From: Rhizopus arrhizus
Lineage: Eukaryota; Mucoromycota; Mucoromycetes; Mucorales; Rhizopodaceae
Direction: 5' to 3'
DNA length: 64,000 bases
Assembly: GCA_024220505.1 (NCBI GenBank)
Contig: JAKZZE010000001.1
Location: 744,001-808,000, forward strand
Under the pieces are notes generated by a model. That model worked only from the letters and a program-made list of their open reading frames with translations, made no database searches and had not been told where the DNA came from. Below, in pieces: positions 10,056-21,620 of this stretch. Numbering within the stretch: position 1 is the stretch's first letter; each line of letters starts with the position of its first letter. Position numbers and translations under genes: made by a program.

Positions 10056-12568
10056 TTAAATAATTTCCATCGCACTACTGTTGTTACCATTATTCGTTGT
10101 ATGATTCGTAGTCGTTGAAGTAGAAGATATCATGTCCACAGTTGTAGCATAAGCAGGTAAACTGAAATAAGTACCTACGTCAGCAATCCTCGTAAGATCT
10201 GCAAGTAAAGTAACAATCTCTGAAGAAACATAGATACTTTCAGGTAAATTGGGTGCTGAAGTAGGAAAGGACTACGGATAAATAAAAAGTCAGTTAGATC
10301 CTTTTCAATCATCATCATCTCATCCGTATACCTTTTCATCTTTGAATGAAGAATGATATCTCAGAATAATACCACAAAGTACAAATCGAACAATGAAATA
10401 ATAAAGAAAATCATCCGTCATAAACCTCTTTATGCTCCTATCTACCGTGACATCTGCTAAAAGTAGCTGTCCAATTCTATTTTCCATCACAGACACTTTC
10501 TGTACACATTCATCCCACTTTTGCTGATCTAAGTTACCAATATCAGAAACGGAGCAGAAACCAAGTAAGGGAGTGTGCAAGAACAAGGTGAACAAACTGC
10601 CTATTTCACTCTTGTCTTGTACGGATGAAGGGTATTCTTCGGGTGACATCAAGCACATCAATGGTTGATCAAAAATATTGGGCATCGTTTTGAATCCAGT
10701 ACTGTGATCGCTGTCGATAATCAAGAACATCGGCTTCCTTGTGAAAGGAACAAGGTCTGCAGGATGAAGACAGTGAACCGATGGGATTGACACCTCAGTG
10801 TGCTTTGCTATCGTTGACATTGTGCCTCCTCCTCCTGCTGCTGATGCTGTTGTACCTGAAGGTATAGCAGAAGTTGTGGATCCAGTGACTGTTGAAGGCG
10901 CTGCTGCCATTGCTACTGATGAAGGCGCTACAGAAGAAACACCAGTGATAGCTCCAGCTCCTGATCCTATTATTCCCGAATTGGCATTGTGCACGCTTCC
11001 TGTTGTATTTGTAGCAGTTACTGGGATATTATTGATCAAAGTACCCGTGCCTGCTGTTATCGCGTTTACTGATCCTCCTCCAGGAGCTATATTGCTTACT
11101 GGGGTTGTAGTTGTCAAACCCTGAGGATGACTGGCCGCATTGGATGAATAATTGCGAGCGTCGACCTTATGACGCTGACTTGTCTTGACACCTCCATCAA
11201 ACCCTGGAGGCATCTGCTCTGCATATCCGCAACCATCAGCAGACATATAAAGCAATAAAGCAGAGTGATCGCTAGTGTCCTTGAAAGCAGCTGAGATGTA
11301 GACGAGCAGTTGGCTTAGTGAAGGTCGGTGAAGCAGATATTTATGTGGATTGGGTCTCTTTGTCTTGTCTGGTAAAAACACAGGCTCTCTTTCAAGCGAT
11401 TGTAGCATACGGTACATATCCAAGGTCAACTCAGAGAATTTGATTTGCTTTTGATAACTTCCTACCAGGATGGCCTCTTGCAATCTCAATTTCTCGCCAG
11501 GTCTTTCCTCAATGGTGTGACTCAGGCGATGTTCTATTTTATCAGGTGTTTTATCGAGATTGATCGGTATAAGTTTCTTTTCTGCTTCTGTAAAGGTGCT
11601 CACTTCTTCTAAAACCATTTGCCATTCTTTTGCGTCTGGAGGCTTAAAGGTCTTTACATATTCCTCTGTCAGGACTTCAAGTTCGCTTATCAATTTCTGA
11701 ACATTTCCATTTTTGTTGAGCAATAAACAAACGATTATAAACCGAGCATAGAACCTCATCTTTTTGATCATCAATGCAGAACTATTTATCACACAAACAG
11801 TGAACATTTATTTAAATTATTCCTATTCACACTTACTTTTTCCCTTCCAAAATATCTTTAAAATATTGCCGATCATGTATAGCTTCATAAAACACATAAG
11901 CTTCATGCAAATAAGTCGTCTCACTCGTCCTTAAGCTTATAAAAGCGTTATTTTTCATTATAATTTCGAATGTGTTTCACATACTAGTAATGATAATAAA
12001 GTTGTCCAATTTTACTCGCGATTTCACCTACTTCCCAGCGTTTTAAACCATAATTGACCTTATCTTCTAAGATATGCCGATGCGTTTGCTGAAACTTCCA
12101 AAGCTTTGTATATACTTCAAATGTTTTTTCAAAATACTAGAATATAAAATATTTGTCTACTGAGCAAAAAGCATATACATATAATAAAAAGAGTTGTTTT
12201 TTTTACTGGTCTCCACTGTCGATGACTTCCTGTTGGAGGTAAATCTCGTAATCCGCTAAATAAGCTTTGACTCTTTTCCAGCAAATACTGAAACTCTTCA
12301 ACAAGCTTTTGATTATGTATCGTTTGTTCTTCATTCTCTGAAACTAACGCAGCAGCTACCTCTCCTGCTGCATTCAGTGTTGTGTTTGCACCACTGGGTG
12401 TTGTTGTTGAAGCTGTATTAGAAAATGTTGTCTGTAAAGAATCTACTGAGAAATCAGCATGCACACTTTAAGCAGTTAGTTTTTTCTTTAAAAAAATTGA
12501 CCTATAGACTTCATTTTTGATAGCTCTGCTTGCGACATGTTTTCTGTTGGTCTTTTCTGTTGCTCCAT
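10056..12568 (-). CDS. SCAI homologue (suppressor of cancer cell invasion family)
   Basis: Nuclear regulator in animals: it represses MRTF/SRF transcription and acts in double-strand-break repair with 53BP1. Its role in fungi is unknown. Six exons keep frame: 12502-12568, 12207-12445, 11985-12136, 11837-11935, 10332-11781, 10056-10271; about 740 residues, longer than the animal protein of about 600. Family signatures: YYHYYLRTSETTYLHEAY, VFYEAIHDRQYF, MRFYARFIIVCLLLNK, LLYMSADG, and DLVPFTRKPMFLIIDSDHS followed by PLMCLMSPEEYP. The extra length comes mainly from a Gly/Ala/Ser/Thr-rich low-complexity insert (nt about 10800-11120) between LLYMSADG and the LVPFTRKP block. The first intron has an unusual 5' site (GTCAAT) and is the least certain join. 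The last exon is supported by family-like LPESIYVSSEIVTLLADL. Confidence 0.88.
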
Positions 12569-13361
12569 GATTTGCAGAAAAAAAAGAAGCGCGATTTTCT
12601 TTCAAAATTGTTTGCGTTCCTTTAAATGGTTTCAATTTAAAGCACGCTTTCCTTATAATAAAATACTTTGCTTGATATTTATTCGAAACCGAAATACGAC
12701 AAAGCTAATAAAAGATATTGATATTTTTTGATTGAAGGTATACGTATTTAATATATGAACATAAGAACTAAAATTGATCACTTTCAGGACATTCTGCTTC
12801 AAGTAAGGGGTGTTTAAACACCGATTACCTTTCAAATGCTGCATTGATGGGGAGTATGTGTGTTGAGAATCAGAAATAATTTAAACAAGTTTATATTAAA
12901 GTTGAGCTGAAATGTTTTTTAAAAGAAATAAATTCAATTTATCAGAGCATCATTTGATTTGAAATATTGAAAATGCACGGTTTGTAACTTGAATATTTCT
13001 ATACTCAACTTAAAATAAGTAGCATTTTGTACCAAAGCATGCAAGATAAAAAACTATAGTAACTTTTCTATAATATTGTTCAGTAAAATAGCAAGAGAAA
13101 AAAGATTATAATAGAAAATTTCTTTTTTAACCATATATTTCTTCACTTTAACTTGTCAAAAATCAAGTATTTTCTATTTTTATTCAATACAACATCAAGC
13201 CTGCATTGTATTAAATAATGAGACCAAGTCTTCCCAGACTGACAAATTATCTTGCCGCGCATGCAACGTCATTATGGGTGGCTTAGTAGCATGTTTTTTA
13301 TTTTATGGCGACAATAAACATCAGCTTTTTTTTTTTTTCTTTTTTCATAAAACTAGGCATT
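12569..13361. promoter_or_regulatory. divergent intergenic region, SCAI / Nrp1-like
   Basis: Head-to-head spacer containing both promoters. An open frame could start at 13305 in frame with the Nrp1-like gene, but it translates a T-rich leader. I see no other gene. Confidence 0.5.
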
Positions 13362-15132
13362 ATGGACTCTTTTACTGATCAGGATCGAAAACGTAAAGCT
13401 GAGGAGGAAATAAATAATGACATTGTTTCCAAAAAGATTTTACTGGAGGAGAACGAAAAATATGGTATAAAAGACGAGGTATTAACTAAAGAAGAGCCAG
13501 TAATTGAAAAGGAGGACAAGGCTGAACCTAAAGAAGAGTCATCAGTTATAAAACAAAACTCTCCTCCACCAGTAGACACGTTGATTCCTTTTGACCGTTT
13601 GATTGTTCTTCATGTAGAAGCGACGTGTGATGAAAATACAACCAATCCTGCAGCCGTTCAAGTTACCAAAGAAAATTCTGAAATAATTGGTAAAGAAAAA
13701 AAAAATATAAATCCTTGCTTATTTACGTTGAATTCACTTATTTTCTTTTGATTCAGAACTTTCTTTTGTTGTGCTTGATGCTCATAATTTAAAAGTACTG
13801 CACAAGAAGCAAATATATGTTAAACCAGAACGTACGACACTCACGCCTTTTTGTACTGAAGTAACTGGTATTCAATGGAGCTCACTAGAAAATGCTGGTA
13901 CTTTGAAAGGCGCTATCGATGAACTTGATCAATATATTCAACAAAACATTGAAGAGGAAAAAAAGAGCTTTTGCTTCGTGACACATGGTGGATGGGTGCT
14001 TCGTATTCAGTTACCTCGTGAAAGCCGTGATAAGAATATAGAATTACCCAATTATTTGGCTTATTGTCGAATGTTTGATTTAAAGCAGGAGATTCAGCGC
14101 TGGCAAGTACATCACCCCGAAGTCAGTTTTCGCTCTACTTCATTGCGGGACTTGTGCGATTTATTTAAACAGGAACGAGTTCGAGATCAAACAGTTGGTC
14201 TCAACGCATGCTTAACGACTATTAATATTATACGCTATTTAACCAGTTTTCGTCACCCAGATGTATTCGTACATCCTATTGATACCAATGCTGATTTAAG
14301 GCAGTTCAAAAAGGAAGAGTCTTTAGTGATTCACTTAGCAGGATTGCCTTATGAAGTAACACAAGGTGAATTAGAAGCTTGGTTTTCTTCAAATGGTCTT
14401 CGACCTACAACAATGTGGATGATACAACCAGGGGATCACTCAAAGCCGAGTATATCAGGATTTGTACTTTTCCAGACACACATGGATGCGATGAGAGCAC
14501 TTTCTTTGAATGGACGTTGTTTAGGTGATCGACCAATTGAGGTATGTCCCAGTTCGTCGAGGGTAGTGGATGCTGCGGGTAATATGTTGGTCTCTTTTCC
14601 CTTACAAGCTAAAAGTAGACATTTACGACCGGGTGATTGGAATTGTTCCAACTGTGGATTCCATAACTTTGCCTCAAGGCGTTACTGTTTCAAATGTAAT
14701 TTTGAAAATCCTTCTCCTTCACCTCAAGTTGGAACCTATGTTCCTCACTCATCTCCTTTCACTGTGGGTGACTGGATATGTGCAAACCAATCTTGTAGCT
14801 ATCACAACTATGCTTCTCGTGTGCAGTGTAAGAAATGTGGGGCTTATAAGCCTGGAGGAAACAAAATCATAAATACGGCTAGAAATGGACAATATACACC
14901 TCATTATGGTGCACCTCCGCCTGCTACTGGCCCTCCTACTAGTGGACCCAGTGGCTACGGTGGGTATACAGGTAGTCGACCTCATCATCATATCACATTT
15001 AGACCAGGAGACTGGTATTGCCCAAATCCAGCCTGCGGTTTCCAAAACTTTGCTTCTCGTCAAAGTTGCTTCCGATGCTATACACCTAATCCCAATCAAC
15101 CACCACAAGCCCCACAGCATTATTGGAGATGA
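13362..15132 (+). CDS. Nrp1-like RNA-binding protein: exonuclease-like fold + RRM + three RanBP2 zinc fingers
   Basis: Two exons, 13362-13689 and 13757-15132; about 567 residues. Order: Lys/Glu-rich N-terminus with a KRK stretch; an ERI1-type DEDDh exonuclease-like domain beginning FDRLIVLHVEATC; an RRM (VIHLAGLPYEVTQGELEAWF... SGFVLFQT); and three RanBP2-type fingers, GDWNC-x2-C, GDWIC-x4-C and GDWYC-x4-C, each with x10 then CxxC. This order matches yeast Nrp1, a stress-granule RNA-binding protein (family knowledge). The exonuclease motifs look degenerate: the usual first Asp of D-x-E is His here (LHVEA), and the later Asp and His motifs are not seen in THGGWVLRIQLP or VGLNACLTT, so this domain is probably catalytically dead. 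I chose the second in-frame ATG (13362) because the first gives a Phe-rich leader-like extension. Convergent with BORCS6. Confidence 0.87.
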
Positions 15133-15245
15133 GGAAAACGATTGCTTTGTATAAAACCTTTATGTAACAAAAAGCTGAATTGATTATAGAATCAAATAAA
15201 ATGCAAAAATACAATGGAAATCATACTTCATTATTTTTTAACTTA

Positions 15246-15675
15246 TTATTCTATTTTTATTGCTTTTTGTAAGTGGTCTAAAGCTTTATCAACAGATTTG
15301 CTATACAAGTTGTCAATAGATCTTTTTTTACAAAAACATTCGGGCTTACATTTGTCTTGCAAGTTCATGAAGTTGAGATAGGTCTTTATCTAGTTCATCA
15401 CAATGAGTGATTAACTCAAGTGATCTCTTTGTGCTCGTCTCAAGTTCTTGACACAGATTCTTCAAGCTTAATTTATAAGCAAGTCCATTTTCAATAGTTG
15501 ATGTTGACATCTAATTCGTAGATTAGGTGGAATGAATCTATAAAAAATGATGTATTACTTGTTGCATCTGTTCTTGAACTTTCAAGATGTGAGCTGTCAA
15601 CTGTTGTGATAATGCTACTGACTTTGATTCGAGTGATTCAAAGTAGGCCAAGTCTATATTGGGTTCCTGTGCCAT
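15246..15675 (-). CDS. BORCS6/lyspersin-like subunit of BORC
   Basis: Small coiled-coil protein split over three exons: 15559-15675, 15350-15510, 15246-15300; 110 residues. It starts MAQEPNIDLAYFESLESKS and ends LDHLQKAIKIE. The central block, with RSLELITHCDELDKDL then LHELARQIKSVDK, matches the C-terminal DUF2365 region of animal BORCS6, where the equivalent reads as a cluster of Met/Leu-Arg-Cys-Glu-Glu-Leu followed by a Leu-Ala-Arg-Gln-Val motif. BORC recruits Arl8 to lysosomes and controls their movement (animal knowledge), so a vacuole/lysosome positioning role is inferred. The third exon requires splicing at ATGTAAGC. Without it the protein ends at RQM, so the C-terminal 17 residues are less certain. 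Tail-to-tail with the Nrp1-like gene. Confidence 0.75.
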
Positions 15676-15960
15676 ATTTTAGATGTGTAAAAATCAGTGA
15701 AATAAATAACAATAATATTAATAATAAAAGAGAGAGAAAAATTATGATTAAAGTTTCTTCTCAACTTGACAAGGAATTGAAAAAGCAGAAAACGAGACAT
15801 AGATTGTTGCCATTCACTGACTGCAGCTAAAAAAAAATAGTTTGCCGTTTATCGCATTTTCTTGAGGTCATTTACCATACTGTTCTTACAGTATGAATGC
15901 ATAACGTCGTTTTGAAGCGCCGAAATACACTGTCATTATAAAGCACCCCTTTTCATCAAC

Positions 15961-16209
15961 ATGCCTTATCAACAAATTCAAACAAGCCTTAAGTTATCCA
16001 TTGCAATTCAATCTATAGAGTTCTCCTATTCACATTTGGTTCAAGATGTCGCTATTAGTTTACATCCTTCTTCTATGCACTTTGCTACTGATTCCTTTAA
16101 AAATTATATTAAGCTTTTCATTATAAAGCTTACAAGTAAAAATAGTAATATTCTGGTTTTTTTTTTGGCTATTGAGGCGCTCTCTAATACAGTCTACCCA
16201 TGTTCATGA
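15961..16209 (+). CDS. uncertain 82-residue open frame with promoter-like upstream
   Basis: The frame begins MPYQQIQTSLKLSIAIQS, with a TATAAAG at 15937-15943, 17 nt before the ATG, and lies head-to-head with BORCS6. Composition looks protein-like (mixed helix-forming residues) up to about SKNSNILVFFLAIEAL and then stops. I do not recognise a family. It could be the first exon of a decayed gene, a short real gene or chance. Confidence 0.25.
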   Translation: MPYQQIQTSLKLSIAIQSIEFSYSHLVQDVAISLHPSSMHFATDSFKNYIKLFIIKLTSKNSNILVFFLAIEALSNTVYPCS

Positions 16210-17667
16210 AGCTTCATACTGAGTAAACCAAGGCTTACAGCGAATGGATATTTAAAAGAATAACCAAGCATTATTGCAATCCCAGTAATAATAGGTATAT
16301 AGAAAGTATGCTGGGTAAGATTAAGCGTTTAACAAAAATAAGAGTATATTTTTAATTCGACAGAGAGATCTATAGGCTCTATTTGTGTTATCAAGATAAT
16401 AAATGTCACCAAATGAACACTTTACAGTTTAATTGTCAATAGTTTCGACTGAAGAAGCTTTGAGAAAATTTTATAGATTTACACTTCCATTGTCTTCCAT
16501 TGCAAAGAAGGCCTTTCAATCATGAAATAACGTTGAAAAATTCACTGTGAATTGAACGCAACAACCAGGATAATATGTCCCTCATATTTTACTTGAAAAA
16601 AAAAAAAATAAGAGCTTTGATAAGTGATATTAGTTTCTTTGGAAACTGACTATATACCAAATAAAGTGTCACGAGTCTGATTAGATAAGATTGTTATTAT
16701 AATCAGTAATGCTTGGTTATACCAGAAATGTGTTGATAAATTTATAAAAGTTGGATATTAACATCTGAAATAGTACGCCTTCACCATCCAAAAGTCATAC
16801 AAACACCACAATGCATCTCATAAGTTACAGCTACTTAAATATAACAATAGACGAGATCCAGTACAGAAGCAACTCGTAAAGCCCTACAGTTTGTTTATAA
16901 ATTCAGCTTAAGCGACCATTCGGCTTTGTGCAGCCTAATATGTAGATCAGATAGTGCCCTATAAAAGTCCTTTTATTTTCTAAGTTTCTTCCGTGGCTTT
17001 TTTCGTCCACCCAATCAACCAGAGTAAGAAAAAGTTTACGATGAAGAAACATGGCATAGTAAGGTATAAGGTATCAAAAGATAAATAGACTACACAAGAT
17101 TGGAGATAGTATAGTTGACAAGTGTTTGTAATGCAATTAATAAGCAAGTCGGTATGATTCGTCATAAACTACGACTTCTATGTTAGAATGTATGTAATAA
17201 TCTTAAGTCGTCAAATTATAGTAGGATGTTCAACCAGGAAAGTCGCGGATTATCTGGGATCCAGAATTGACTGAAATGTTAAGTTATAACGTAAAACCAA
17301 CTTGGATATATTAAGTATTCCTCTTGTGAGCCTTGACTTTATATCGCAAAGATTGTGGTCGTATTCATATTATAGTGGTTGTTAAGTAGAAAGCTGAACA
17401 ATTTGTATATGATTGAGATGGTTTGGAGGCAAAAGACTTCCAAAAATAAAGCCACGACATTATATATATTGCCTTATATAGGACTCTAATCATGAAGCGA
17501 ACGTCGGTAAAATACAGATAAGAACAAATTGAGTTTGATACAAAACAATAGCATAATATTTTTCCTTAAAGCATATGAGAAAAACGGTATATGGTTAAAT
17601 AACTAAGCTATGTTAAATATAAACTACCACTCAGAAGAAGAGAAATTATTCGATAACATATACAAGA
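16210..17667. other. gene-poor stretch, possibly decayed sequence
   Basis: No supportable gene. Parts (about 16780-17500) have a less skewed base composition than the surrounding A/T runs and short broken open frames on the minus strand (for example 16980-17165), which may be old coding or transposon sequence. Nothing is identifiable. Confidence 0.4.
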
Positions 17668-18396
17668 TTGTTTAATTTGAATAGTAGTCATATAGGATAG
17701 CAGGTTATGAGTGATTAGTTGATAGTGTAATAAGCAGAAAGAGAGAGAACATGCCTTAGCCATTCGTTTAACAGAGCGCCCATTTTGTATTACTATTAGA
17801 AAGTAATTTAGGATTGATCGAGAGGTAAACCTTCCCCTCATCAATTCTTTTATAGAAAGAGCTTTCTTTATATATGCTTTGAAACACACATGGTTTTTTG
17901 TATGCGATATTATATTAAAGGTAAACTTGTTTGTGTCGATGTAAAATAAAATAGTAAAAGCAGTTGTACCTTTTGTATTTTACTTTTAACTTTCTTTTCT
18001 TTATTGAACAACAAAAGTAAAAAAAATTAAATGCCTTTGTAAATTCTATCTTCCCTATGAACATTCGATCTGAGATAAGGTTCTCATACAACAAAAGGGT
18101 CAGGAAGGTGAATATCAATTTAAGTAGAAAATTGAGTACAATTTTATCTTTTATTTTCTCAAGGCTTTTGTTATACTGTCCATAACCACACATAATCCAT
18201 CATCTTATACTAGGAAAAGTGAAGTGTATATCAGTCAGGTAATTCAATGCACCACCTTTGTCATCACTCTAATCCCATAGTATACTTGGTATCTATATCT
18301 CTTGATCGTATATCATACCTTTATCATTTACAATCTTTATTTTAAATGGCTTAAATAGAAATGCATTCAAGCTACCAGACCCTCAAAAAATAAAAA
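17668..18396. repeat. 729-bp dispersed repeat, copy 1
   Basis: Nearly identical to 28097-28825 in the same orientation, offset by 10,429 bp. By eye I find four differences in the core, all transitions. To the left (about 17631-17667) similarity fades with more A/G differences; to the right it stops abruptly after the shared run ending CCTCAAAAAATAAAAA. The minus strand carries a 92-codon frame (18193-17915, MCGYGQYNKSLEKIKDK...) and a second one (17889-17608, MCFKAYIKKALS...). Upstream of the first, the same strand reads as protein-like sequence broken by several stops, so the unit is probably a fragment of a decayed coding sequence or transposon. No terminal inverted repeats or target-site duplication were identified. 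Confidence 0.85.
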
Positions 18397-18862
18397 CTAC
18401 ATTCTTGTGGTATATTTTAAACATACAAAAAATTAATAAAAGAAGAAAGATTGATCAATATAATATTTCCAGCAAAAGTAATTTACACTTTATTACATCC
18501 AATAATGGTAGCAAATAAACATCCAAATTTTTCTTCTACTTTTCTTTTAGTGGACGGATGCCTCTGATTATGATTGAATCAATTTGTAAATGGCCTTCAT
18601 ACAAAATCGAATGATATTCAAAGCAAAACAATCATTTTAATACAAAAACTATTTTTATATGCATTTCAATTTGTACAGAAAGCCGTACTGTTTATATAAA
18701 CTATAAATATTTTGTTCTTATTTTTTCTTTAGTATAAAAGCAATTCAATTTCGTTTTCTTTTTATTTCTATCAATTTGATACACTAAGCCCTGTCTATAG
18801 ATCCAAACAAAAAAGTTATAATATAGTTTATTATCTCTCATTAAATAAGTTAGAAAAAAGAT
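18397..18862. other. intergenic, no gene seen
   Basis: A/T-rich sequence between repeat copy 1 and the 3' end of the APSES gene. No coding or RNA signal was recognised. Confidence 0.5.
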
Positions 18863-20045
18863 TCAATGTTCCTTATTGGGTGCAATATAAGGATGATGAC
18901 GAGATATGGTGTATCTTTTGATGCTTTGCCTTCGAGAAGAATCAAACAAAGATGGGTCTTCGACGGAGATATCTGAATGTGGTCTTGCTGAAGTCATCCA
19001 TTCTTCATATAAACCATCGTTTTCCGGAAGAGGTGGTTGCCCTTTGGAAGAATAAGAATATGCTGAGCTTCCTTCATTGGGAAGTGTGGGAGGTGATCTA
19101 TAACCCAGCTGAGATAACAGGTCATGGCTACCTGAAGAATTAGTATTTCGGGTATAACCTAAGGTGTTGTGAGATTAACATATATGATGTCAGCTTTTAT
19201 TTAGTATTTTTTTTTTTTTTTACTTGAAGTCGGTTGGTTCCAATGAAAGGGTGGCAACTGACTTTGTCGGTTATAATAAGGAGTCAACTTGTGATGATAA
19301 TACAAAAAGACAGTAGGATCATCAGCAAATAAAGGATGTAAAAGATCATGAATTTTGTATTGAATGGCTAATGATCTGGCTCTATCAAATGGTATCCTAT
19401 TTTAAAAGAATGGCTCATATTTAGCGTGGTAGCTATGTATTACTGTTATTATTTACCAAACACCCTTTAAATGCATCGCGCCTACTTTGATGACTACACG
19501 ACCTTTTTCGTTTTTTAAAATGCCATCTCGTTTACCGCGAGTCATACCGGTCACATTGAGTAGCTTTGTACCGTTAATCATATCATTATCTAATCAAAGT
19601 AAGTAATAAATGTTATAAATAGCTTATTATATAAATATTACCTTGTCGTCTTGCTACGCATATACCATTTACGTCTACTTGATAACATACCGTCCCTTCA
19701 TCTTCCCATAATGTCGTAGTCAATCTTGGTCTTGAAACTAAAGGACGTTGTGGCTGTGTGTAAGGATAATAATGTGTATTAGTGTTAAATTTAGTTTGAT
19801 TGTGAGCTAAAAAAAGTATATTCTTGAGAGTTAATACAACAGAAGGATCGCTTTTTGGTTTTTTTCTTATTACTTATTGGATTATGTGATGAAGATCCAA
19901 AGTAGTTGCTAGTAGGTATGACATTAGGAGTTGTAGCTTTAGGTATTGATGATAACGTTGGTGGTGGAGAAAACATTATTTTATTTTGTTGAGGTAAATA
20001 GCCATTCATTGGCCTTGAATTGTGCTCGCTGTTTGTATTGTTCAT
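18863..20045 (-). CDS. APSES (KilA-N type) transcription factor, StuA/Efg1 family
   Basis: Sequence-specific nuclear regulator of fungal development (family: StuA, Asm-1, Efg1, Phd1). Five exons: 19874-20045, 19806-19642, 19589-19457, 19396-19224, 19158-18863; 312 residues. The N-terminus is Pro/Ser/Asn-rich. The DNA-binding domain spans roughly residues 85-185: [55 protein letters not shown] and [17 protein letters not shown], with all hallmark segments in order. After it come [17 protein letters not shown] and a low-complexity Ser/Pro tail ending NKEH. No ankyrin repeats follow, so this is StuA-type, not Swi4/Mbp1-type. All exon joins keep frame. Confidence 0.93.
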
Positions 20046-21620
20046 TTATAATTAAAAAAATCAAAAAGAAAAGAAAAAAAAGAACAAGAAAAAGCAAGGA
20101 AAGGAAAGTTATAATCAATCCTATTATTCATTCGAATTATTCTTTATCCACTATTTTATCTATGACATGCAAAATCATTTCTCTTCTGTTAATCTTTTAA
20201 TAAAAACTACAGCTAGTTTTTATTCTTATTTATTTATACATCTATGTCAGTTCATTGGCTCTTAATTCTATTACGCATTATGATGTATAAAAGAGTGTAT
20301 GCATGTATAAGCTCATTTTCTTGTTTGTTTCCGCGTGATGTCTTTCCGCTAATCTTAAGCGGCAAATATAATGATCGTATACTATCTGTTTGTCAGCATG
20401 AGTATTATTTCTAAAATAACAAAAATAAAACAAAATACGCACATCCTTGTTCTTTCATTAATAGATTAAAGCAAAAAAGCAATAAAAGATATATGAATGT
20501 AACATTGAATAAAACACGATAATTGTTATTAAAATCAGTTACTTTCCAAGCTTTTTGCAAATATATTAGGATGCTTTTTTATTCATGCATAATAGATGTT
20601 TTCCTATGAACTCATTGAGCTATTCGTTTTTTTCAGCTTTGAAATTCAATGCGCAACCAAAATGCTTACTGTCCTTGGCAAATGACTCGATAGCCGAAGC
20701 TTTGGTTTCGCACAGAAAGGATTACCAATATCAGAAGTTCTGCTGAGCTCACACACAATACCAATCTGTTCCACAACAGCTTCAATAACAAAGTACTTCC
20801 GGACTCACAATGCATTTTTTTAAACAAACATACGAGGAGATGCGTTTTCTGAAAGCAGTAAAATATGGCGTAATCTTTTTACCACATCAAGAAAAATTGC
20901 ATGCAGCACATCTACTGGCGCGTTTTTAGCAGTGATGGATGATCTACATGGATATTTGGATGTCAAAGAAGATCGCAAAATTTTATGGTAAAGAGAATAG
21001 CTGTTTTAATGAAAAGAATTGATGCCATGATAAAGGCCTGTTCATTATGTTCTGTTGAATAGATCATTTTTACTTTTTCTAAATTCCAATAAATCCTCGG
21101 CAAGTCTGGAAAATAAGGGCATTACATTGATTCTGTCGATTTTTGAACCAGTTGATATAGAGTATGTTACCCTACTAGGTTTTTCTGTCGAAAAGATAAA
21201 ATGACCAAATTCAGGGACTAGGGTCATGCTGTATTGTATATTGGCAACGTTATTATTTGTAACAAGAATAGTCAAAGCAAATTCGATTTCAAAATTAAAA
21301 CATAATAGTGTTAGTTTGGCAATATTCTGTACTCAAGAAATATTCATGCTTCAATTCCACTATACTTGGCATGTAAGAACAGTCAAGATGTATCCTTTTG
21401 AATCCATATAATATTGTTTATTTATAAAGTCTGGTTTGAAGACAGATGTTTTGTCAGAAAGAAAGGCTTGTGTTTAACATAAGGTCAGAGTGCTTTGTTA
21501 AAATGTCTTTTTTTTTAAAACAAAAAAATGCTAAGGATGATCCTTTCGCTTATGTATGTTAAACAGAACAAATTCAAAGTAAAGAATAAACCGTTTATTT
21601 GTTTTCATGATATATATAAT
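20046..21620. other. intergenic with possible decayed coding sequence at about 20640-21010
   Basis: Contains the APSES promoter. Between about 20640 and 21010 the plus strand gives protein-like segments (KFNAQPKCLLSLANDS; then, from an ATG at 20812, MHFFKQTYEEMRFLKAVKYG ending LLARF at a stop, then VMDDLHGYLDVKEDRKI). They look like one sequence interrupted by stops and frame changes. I cannot name a family. The rest is A/T-rich with no signal. Confidence 0.35.

Noticed and set aside
10798..11124. 108-codon plus-strand frame rich in Ala/Pro/Val
   Set aside because: It is the antisense shadow of the Gly/Ala/Ser/Thr-rich insert in the SCAI gene.
16260..16300. tRNA-like words (GCAATCCCAGTAAT) in the spacer
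   Set aside because: No A-box/B-box pair or cloverleaf could be drawn; no other tRNA candidate was found in the window.
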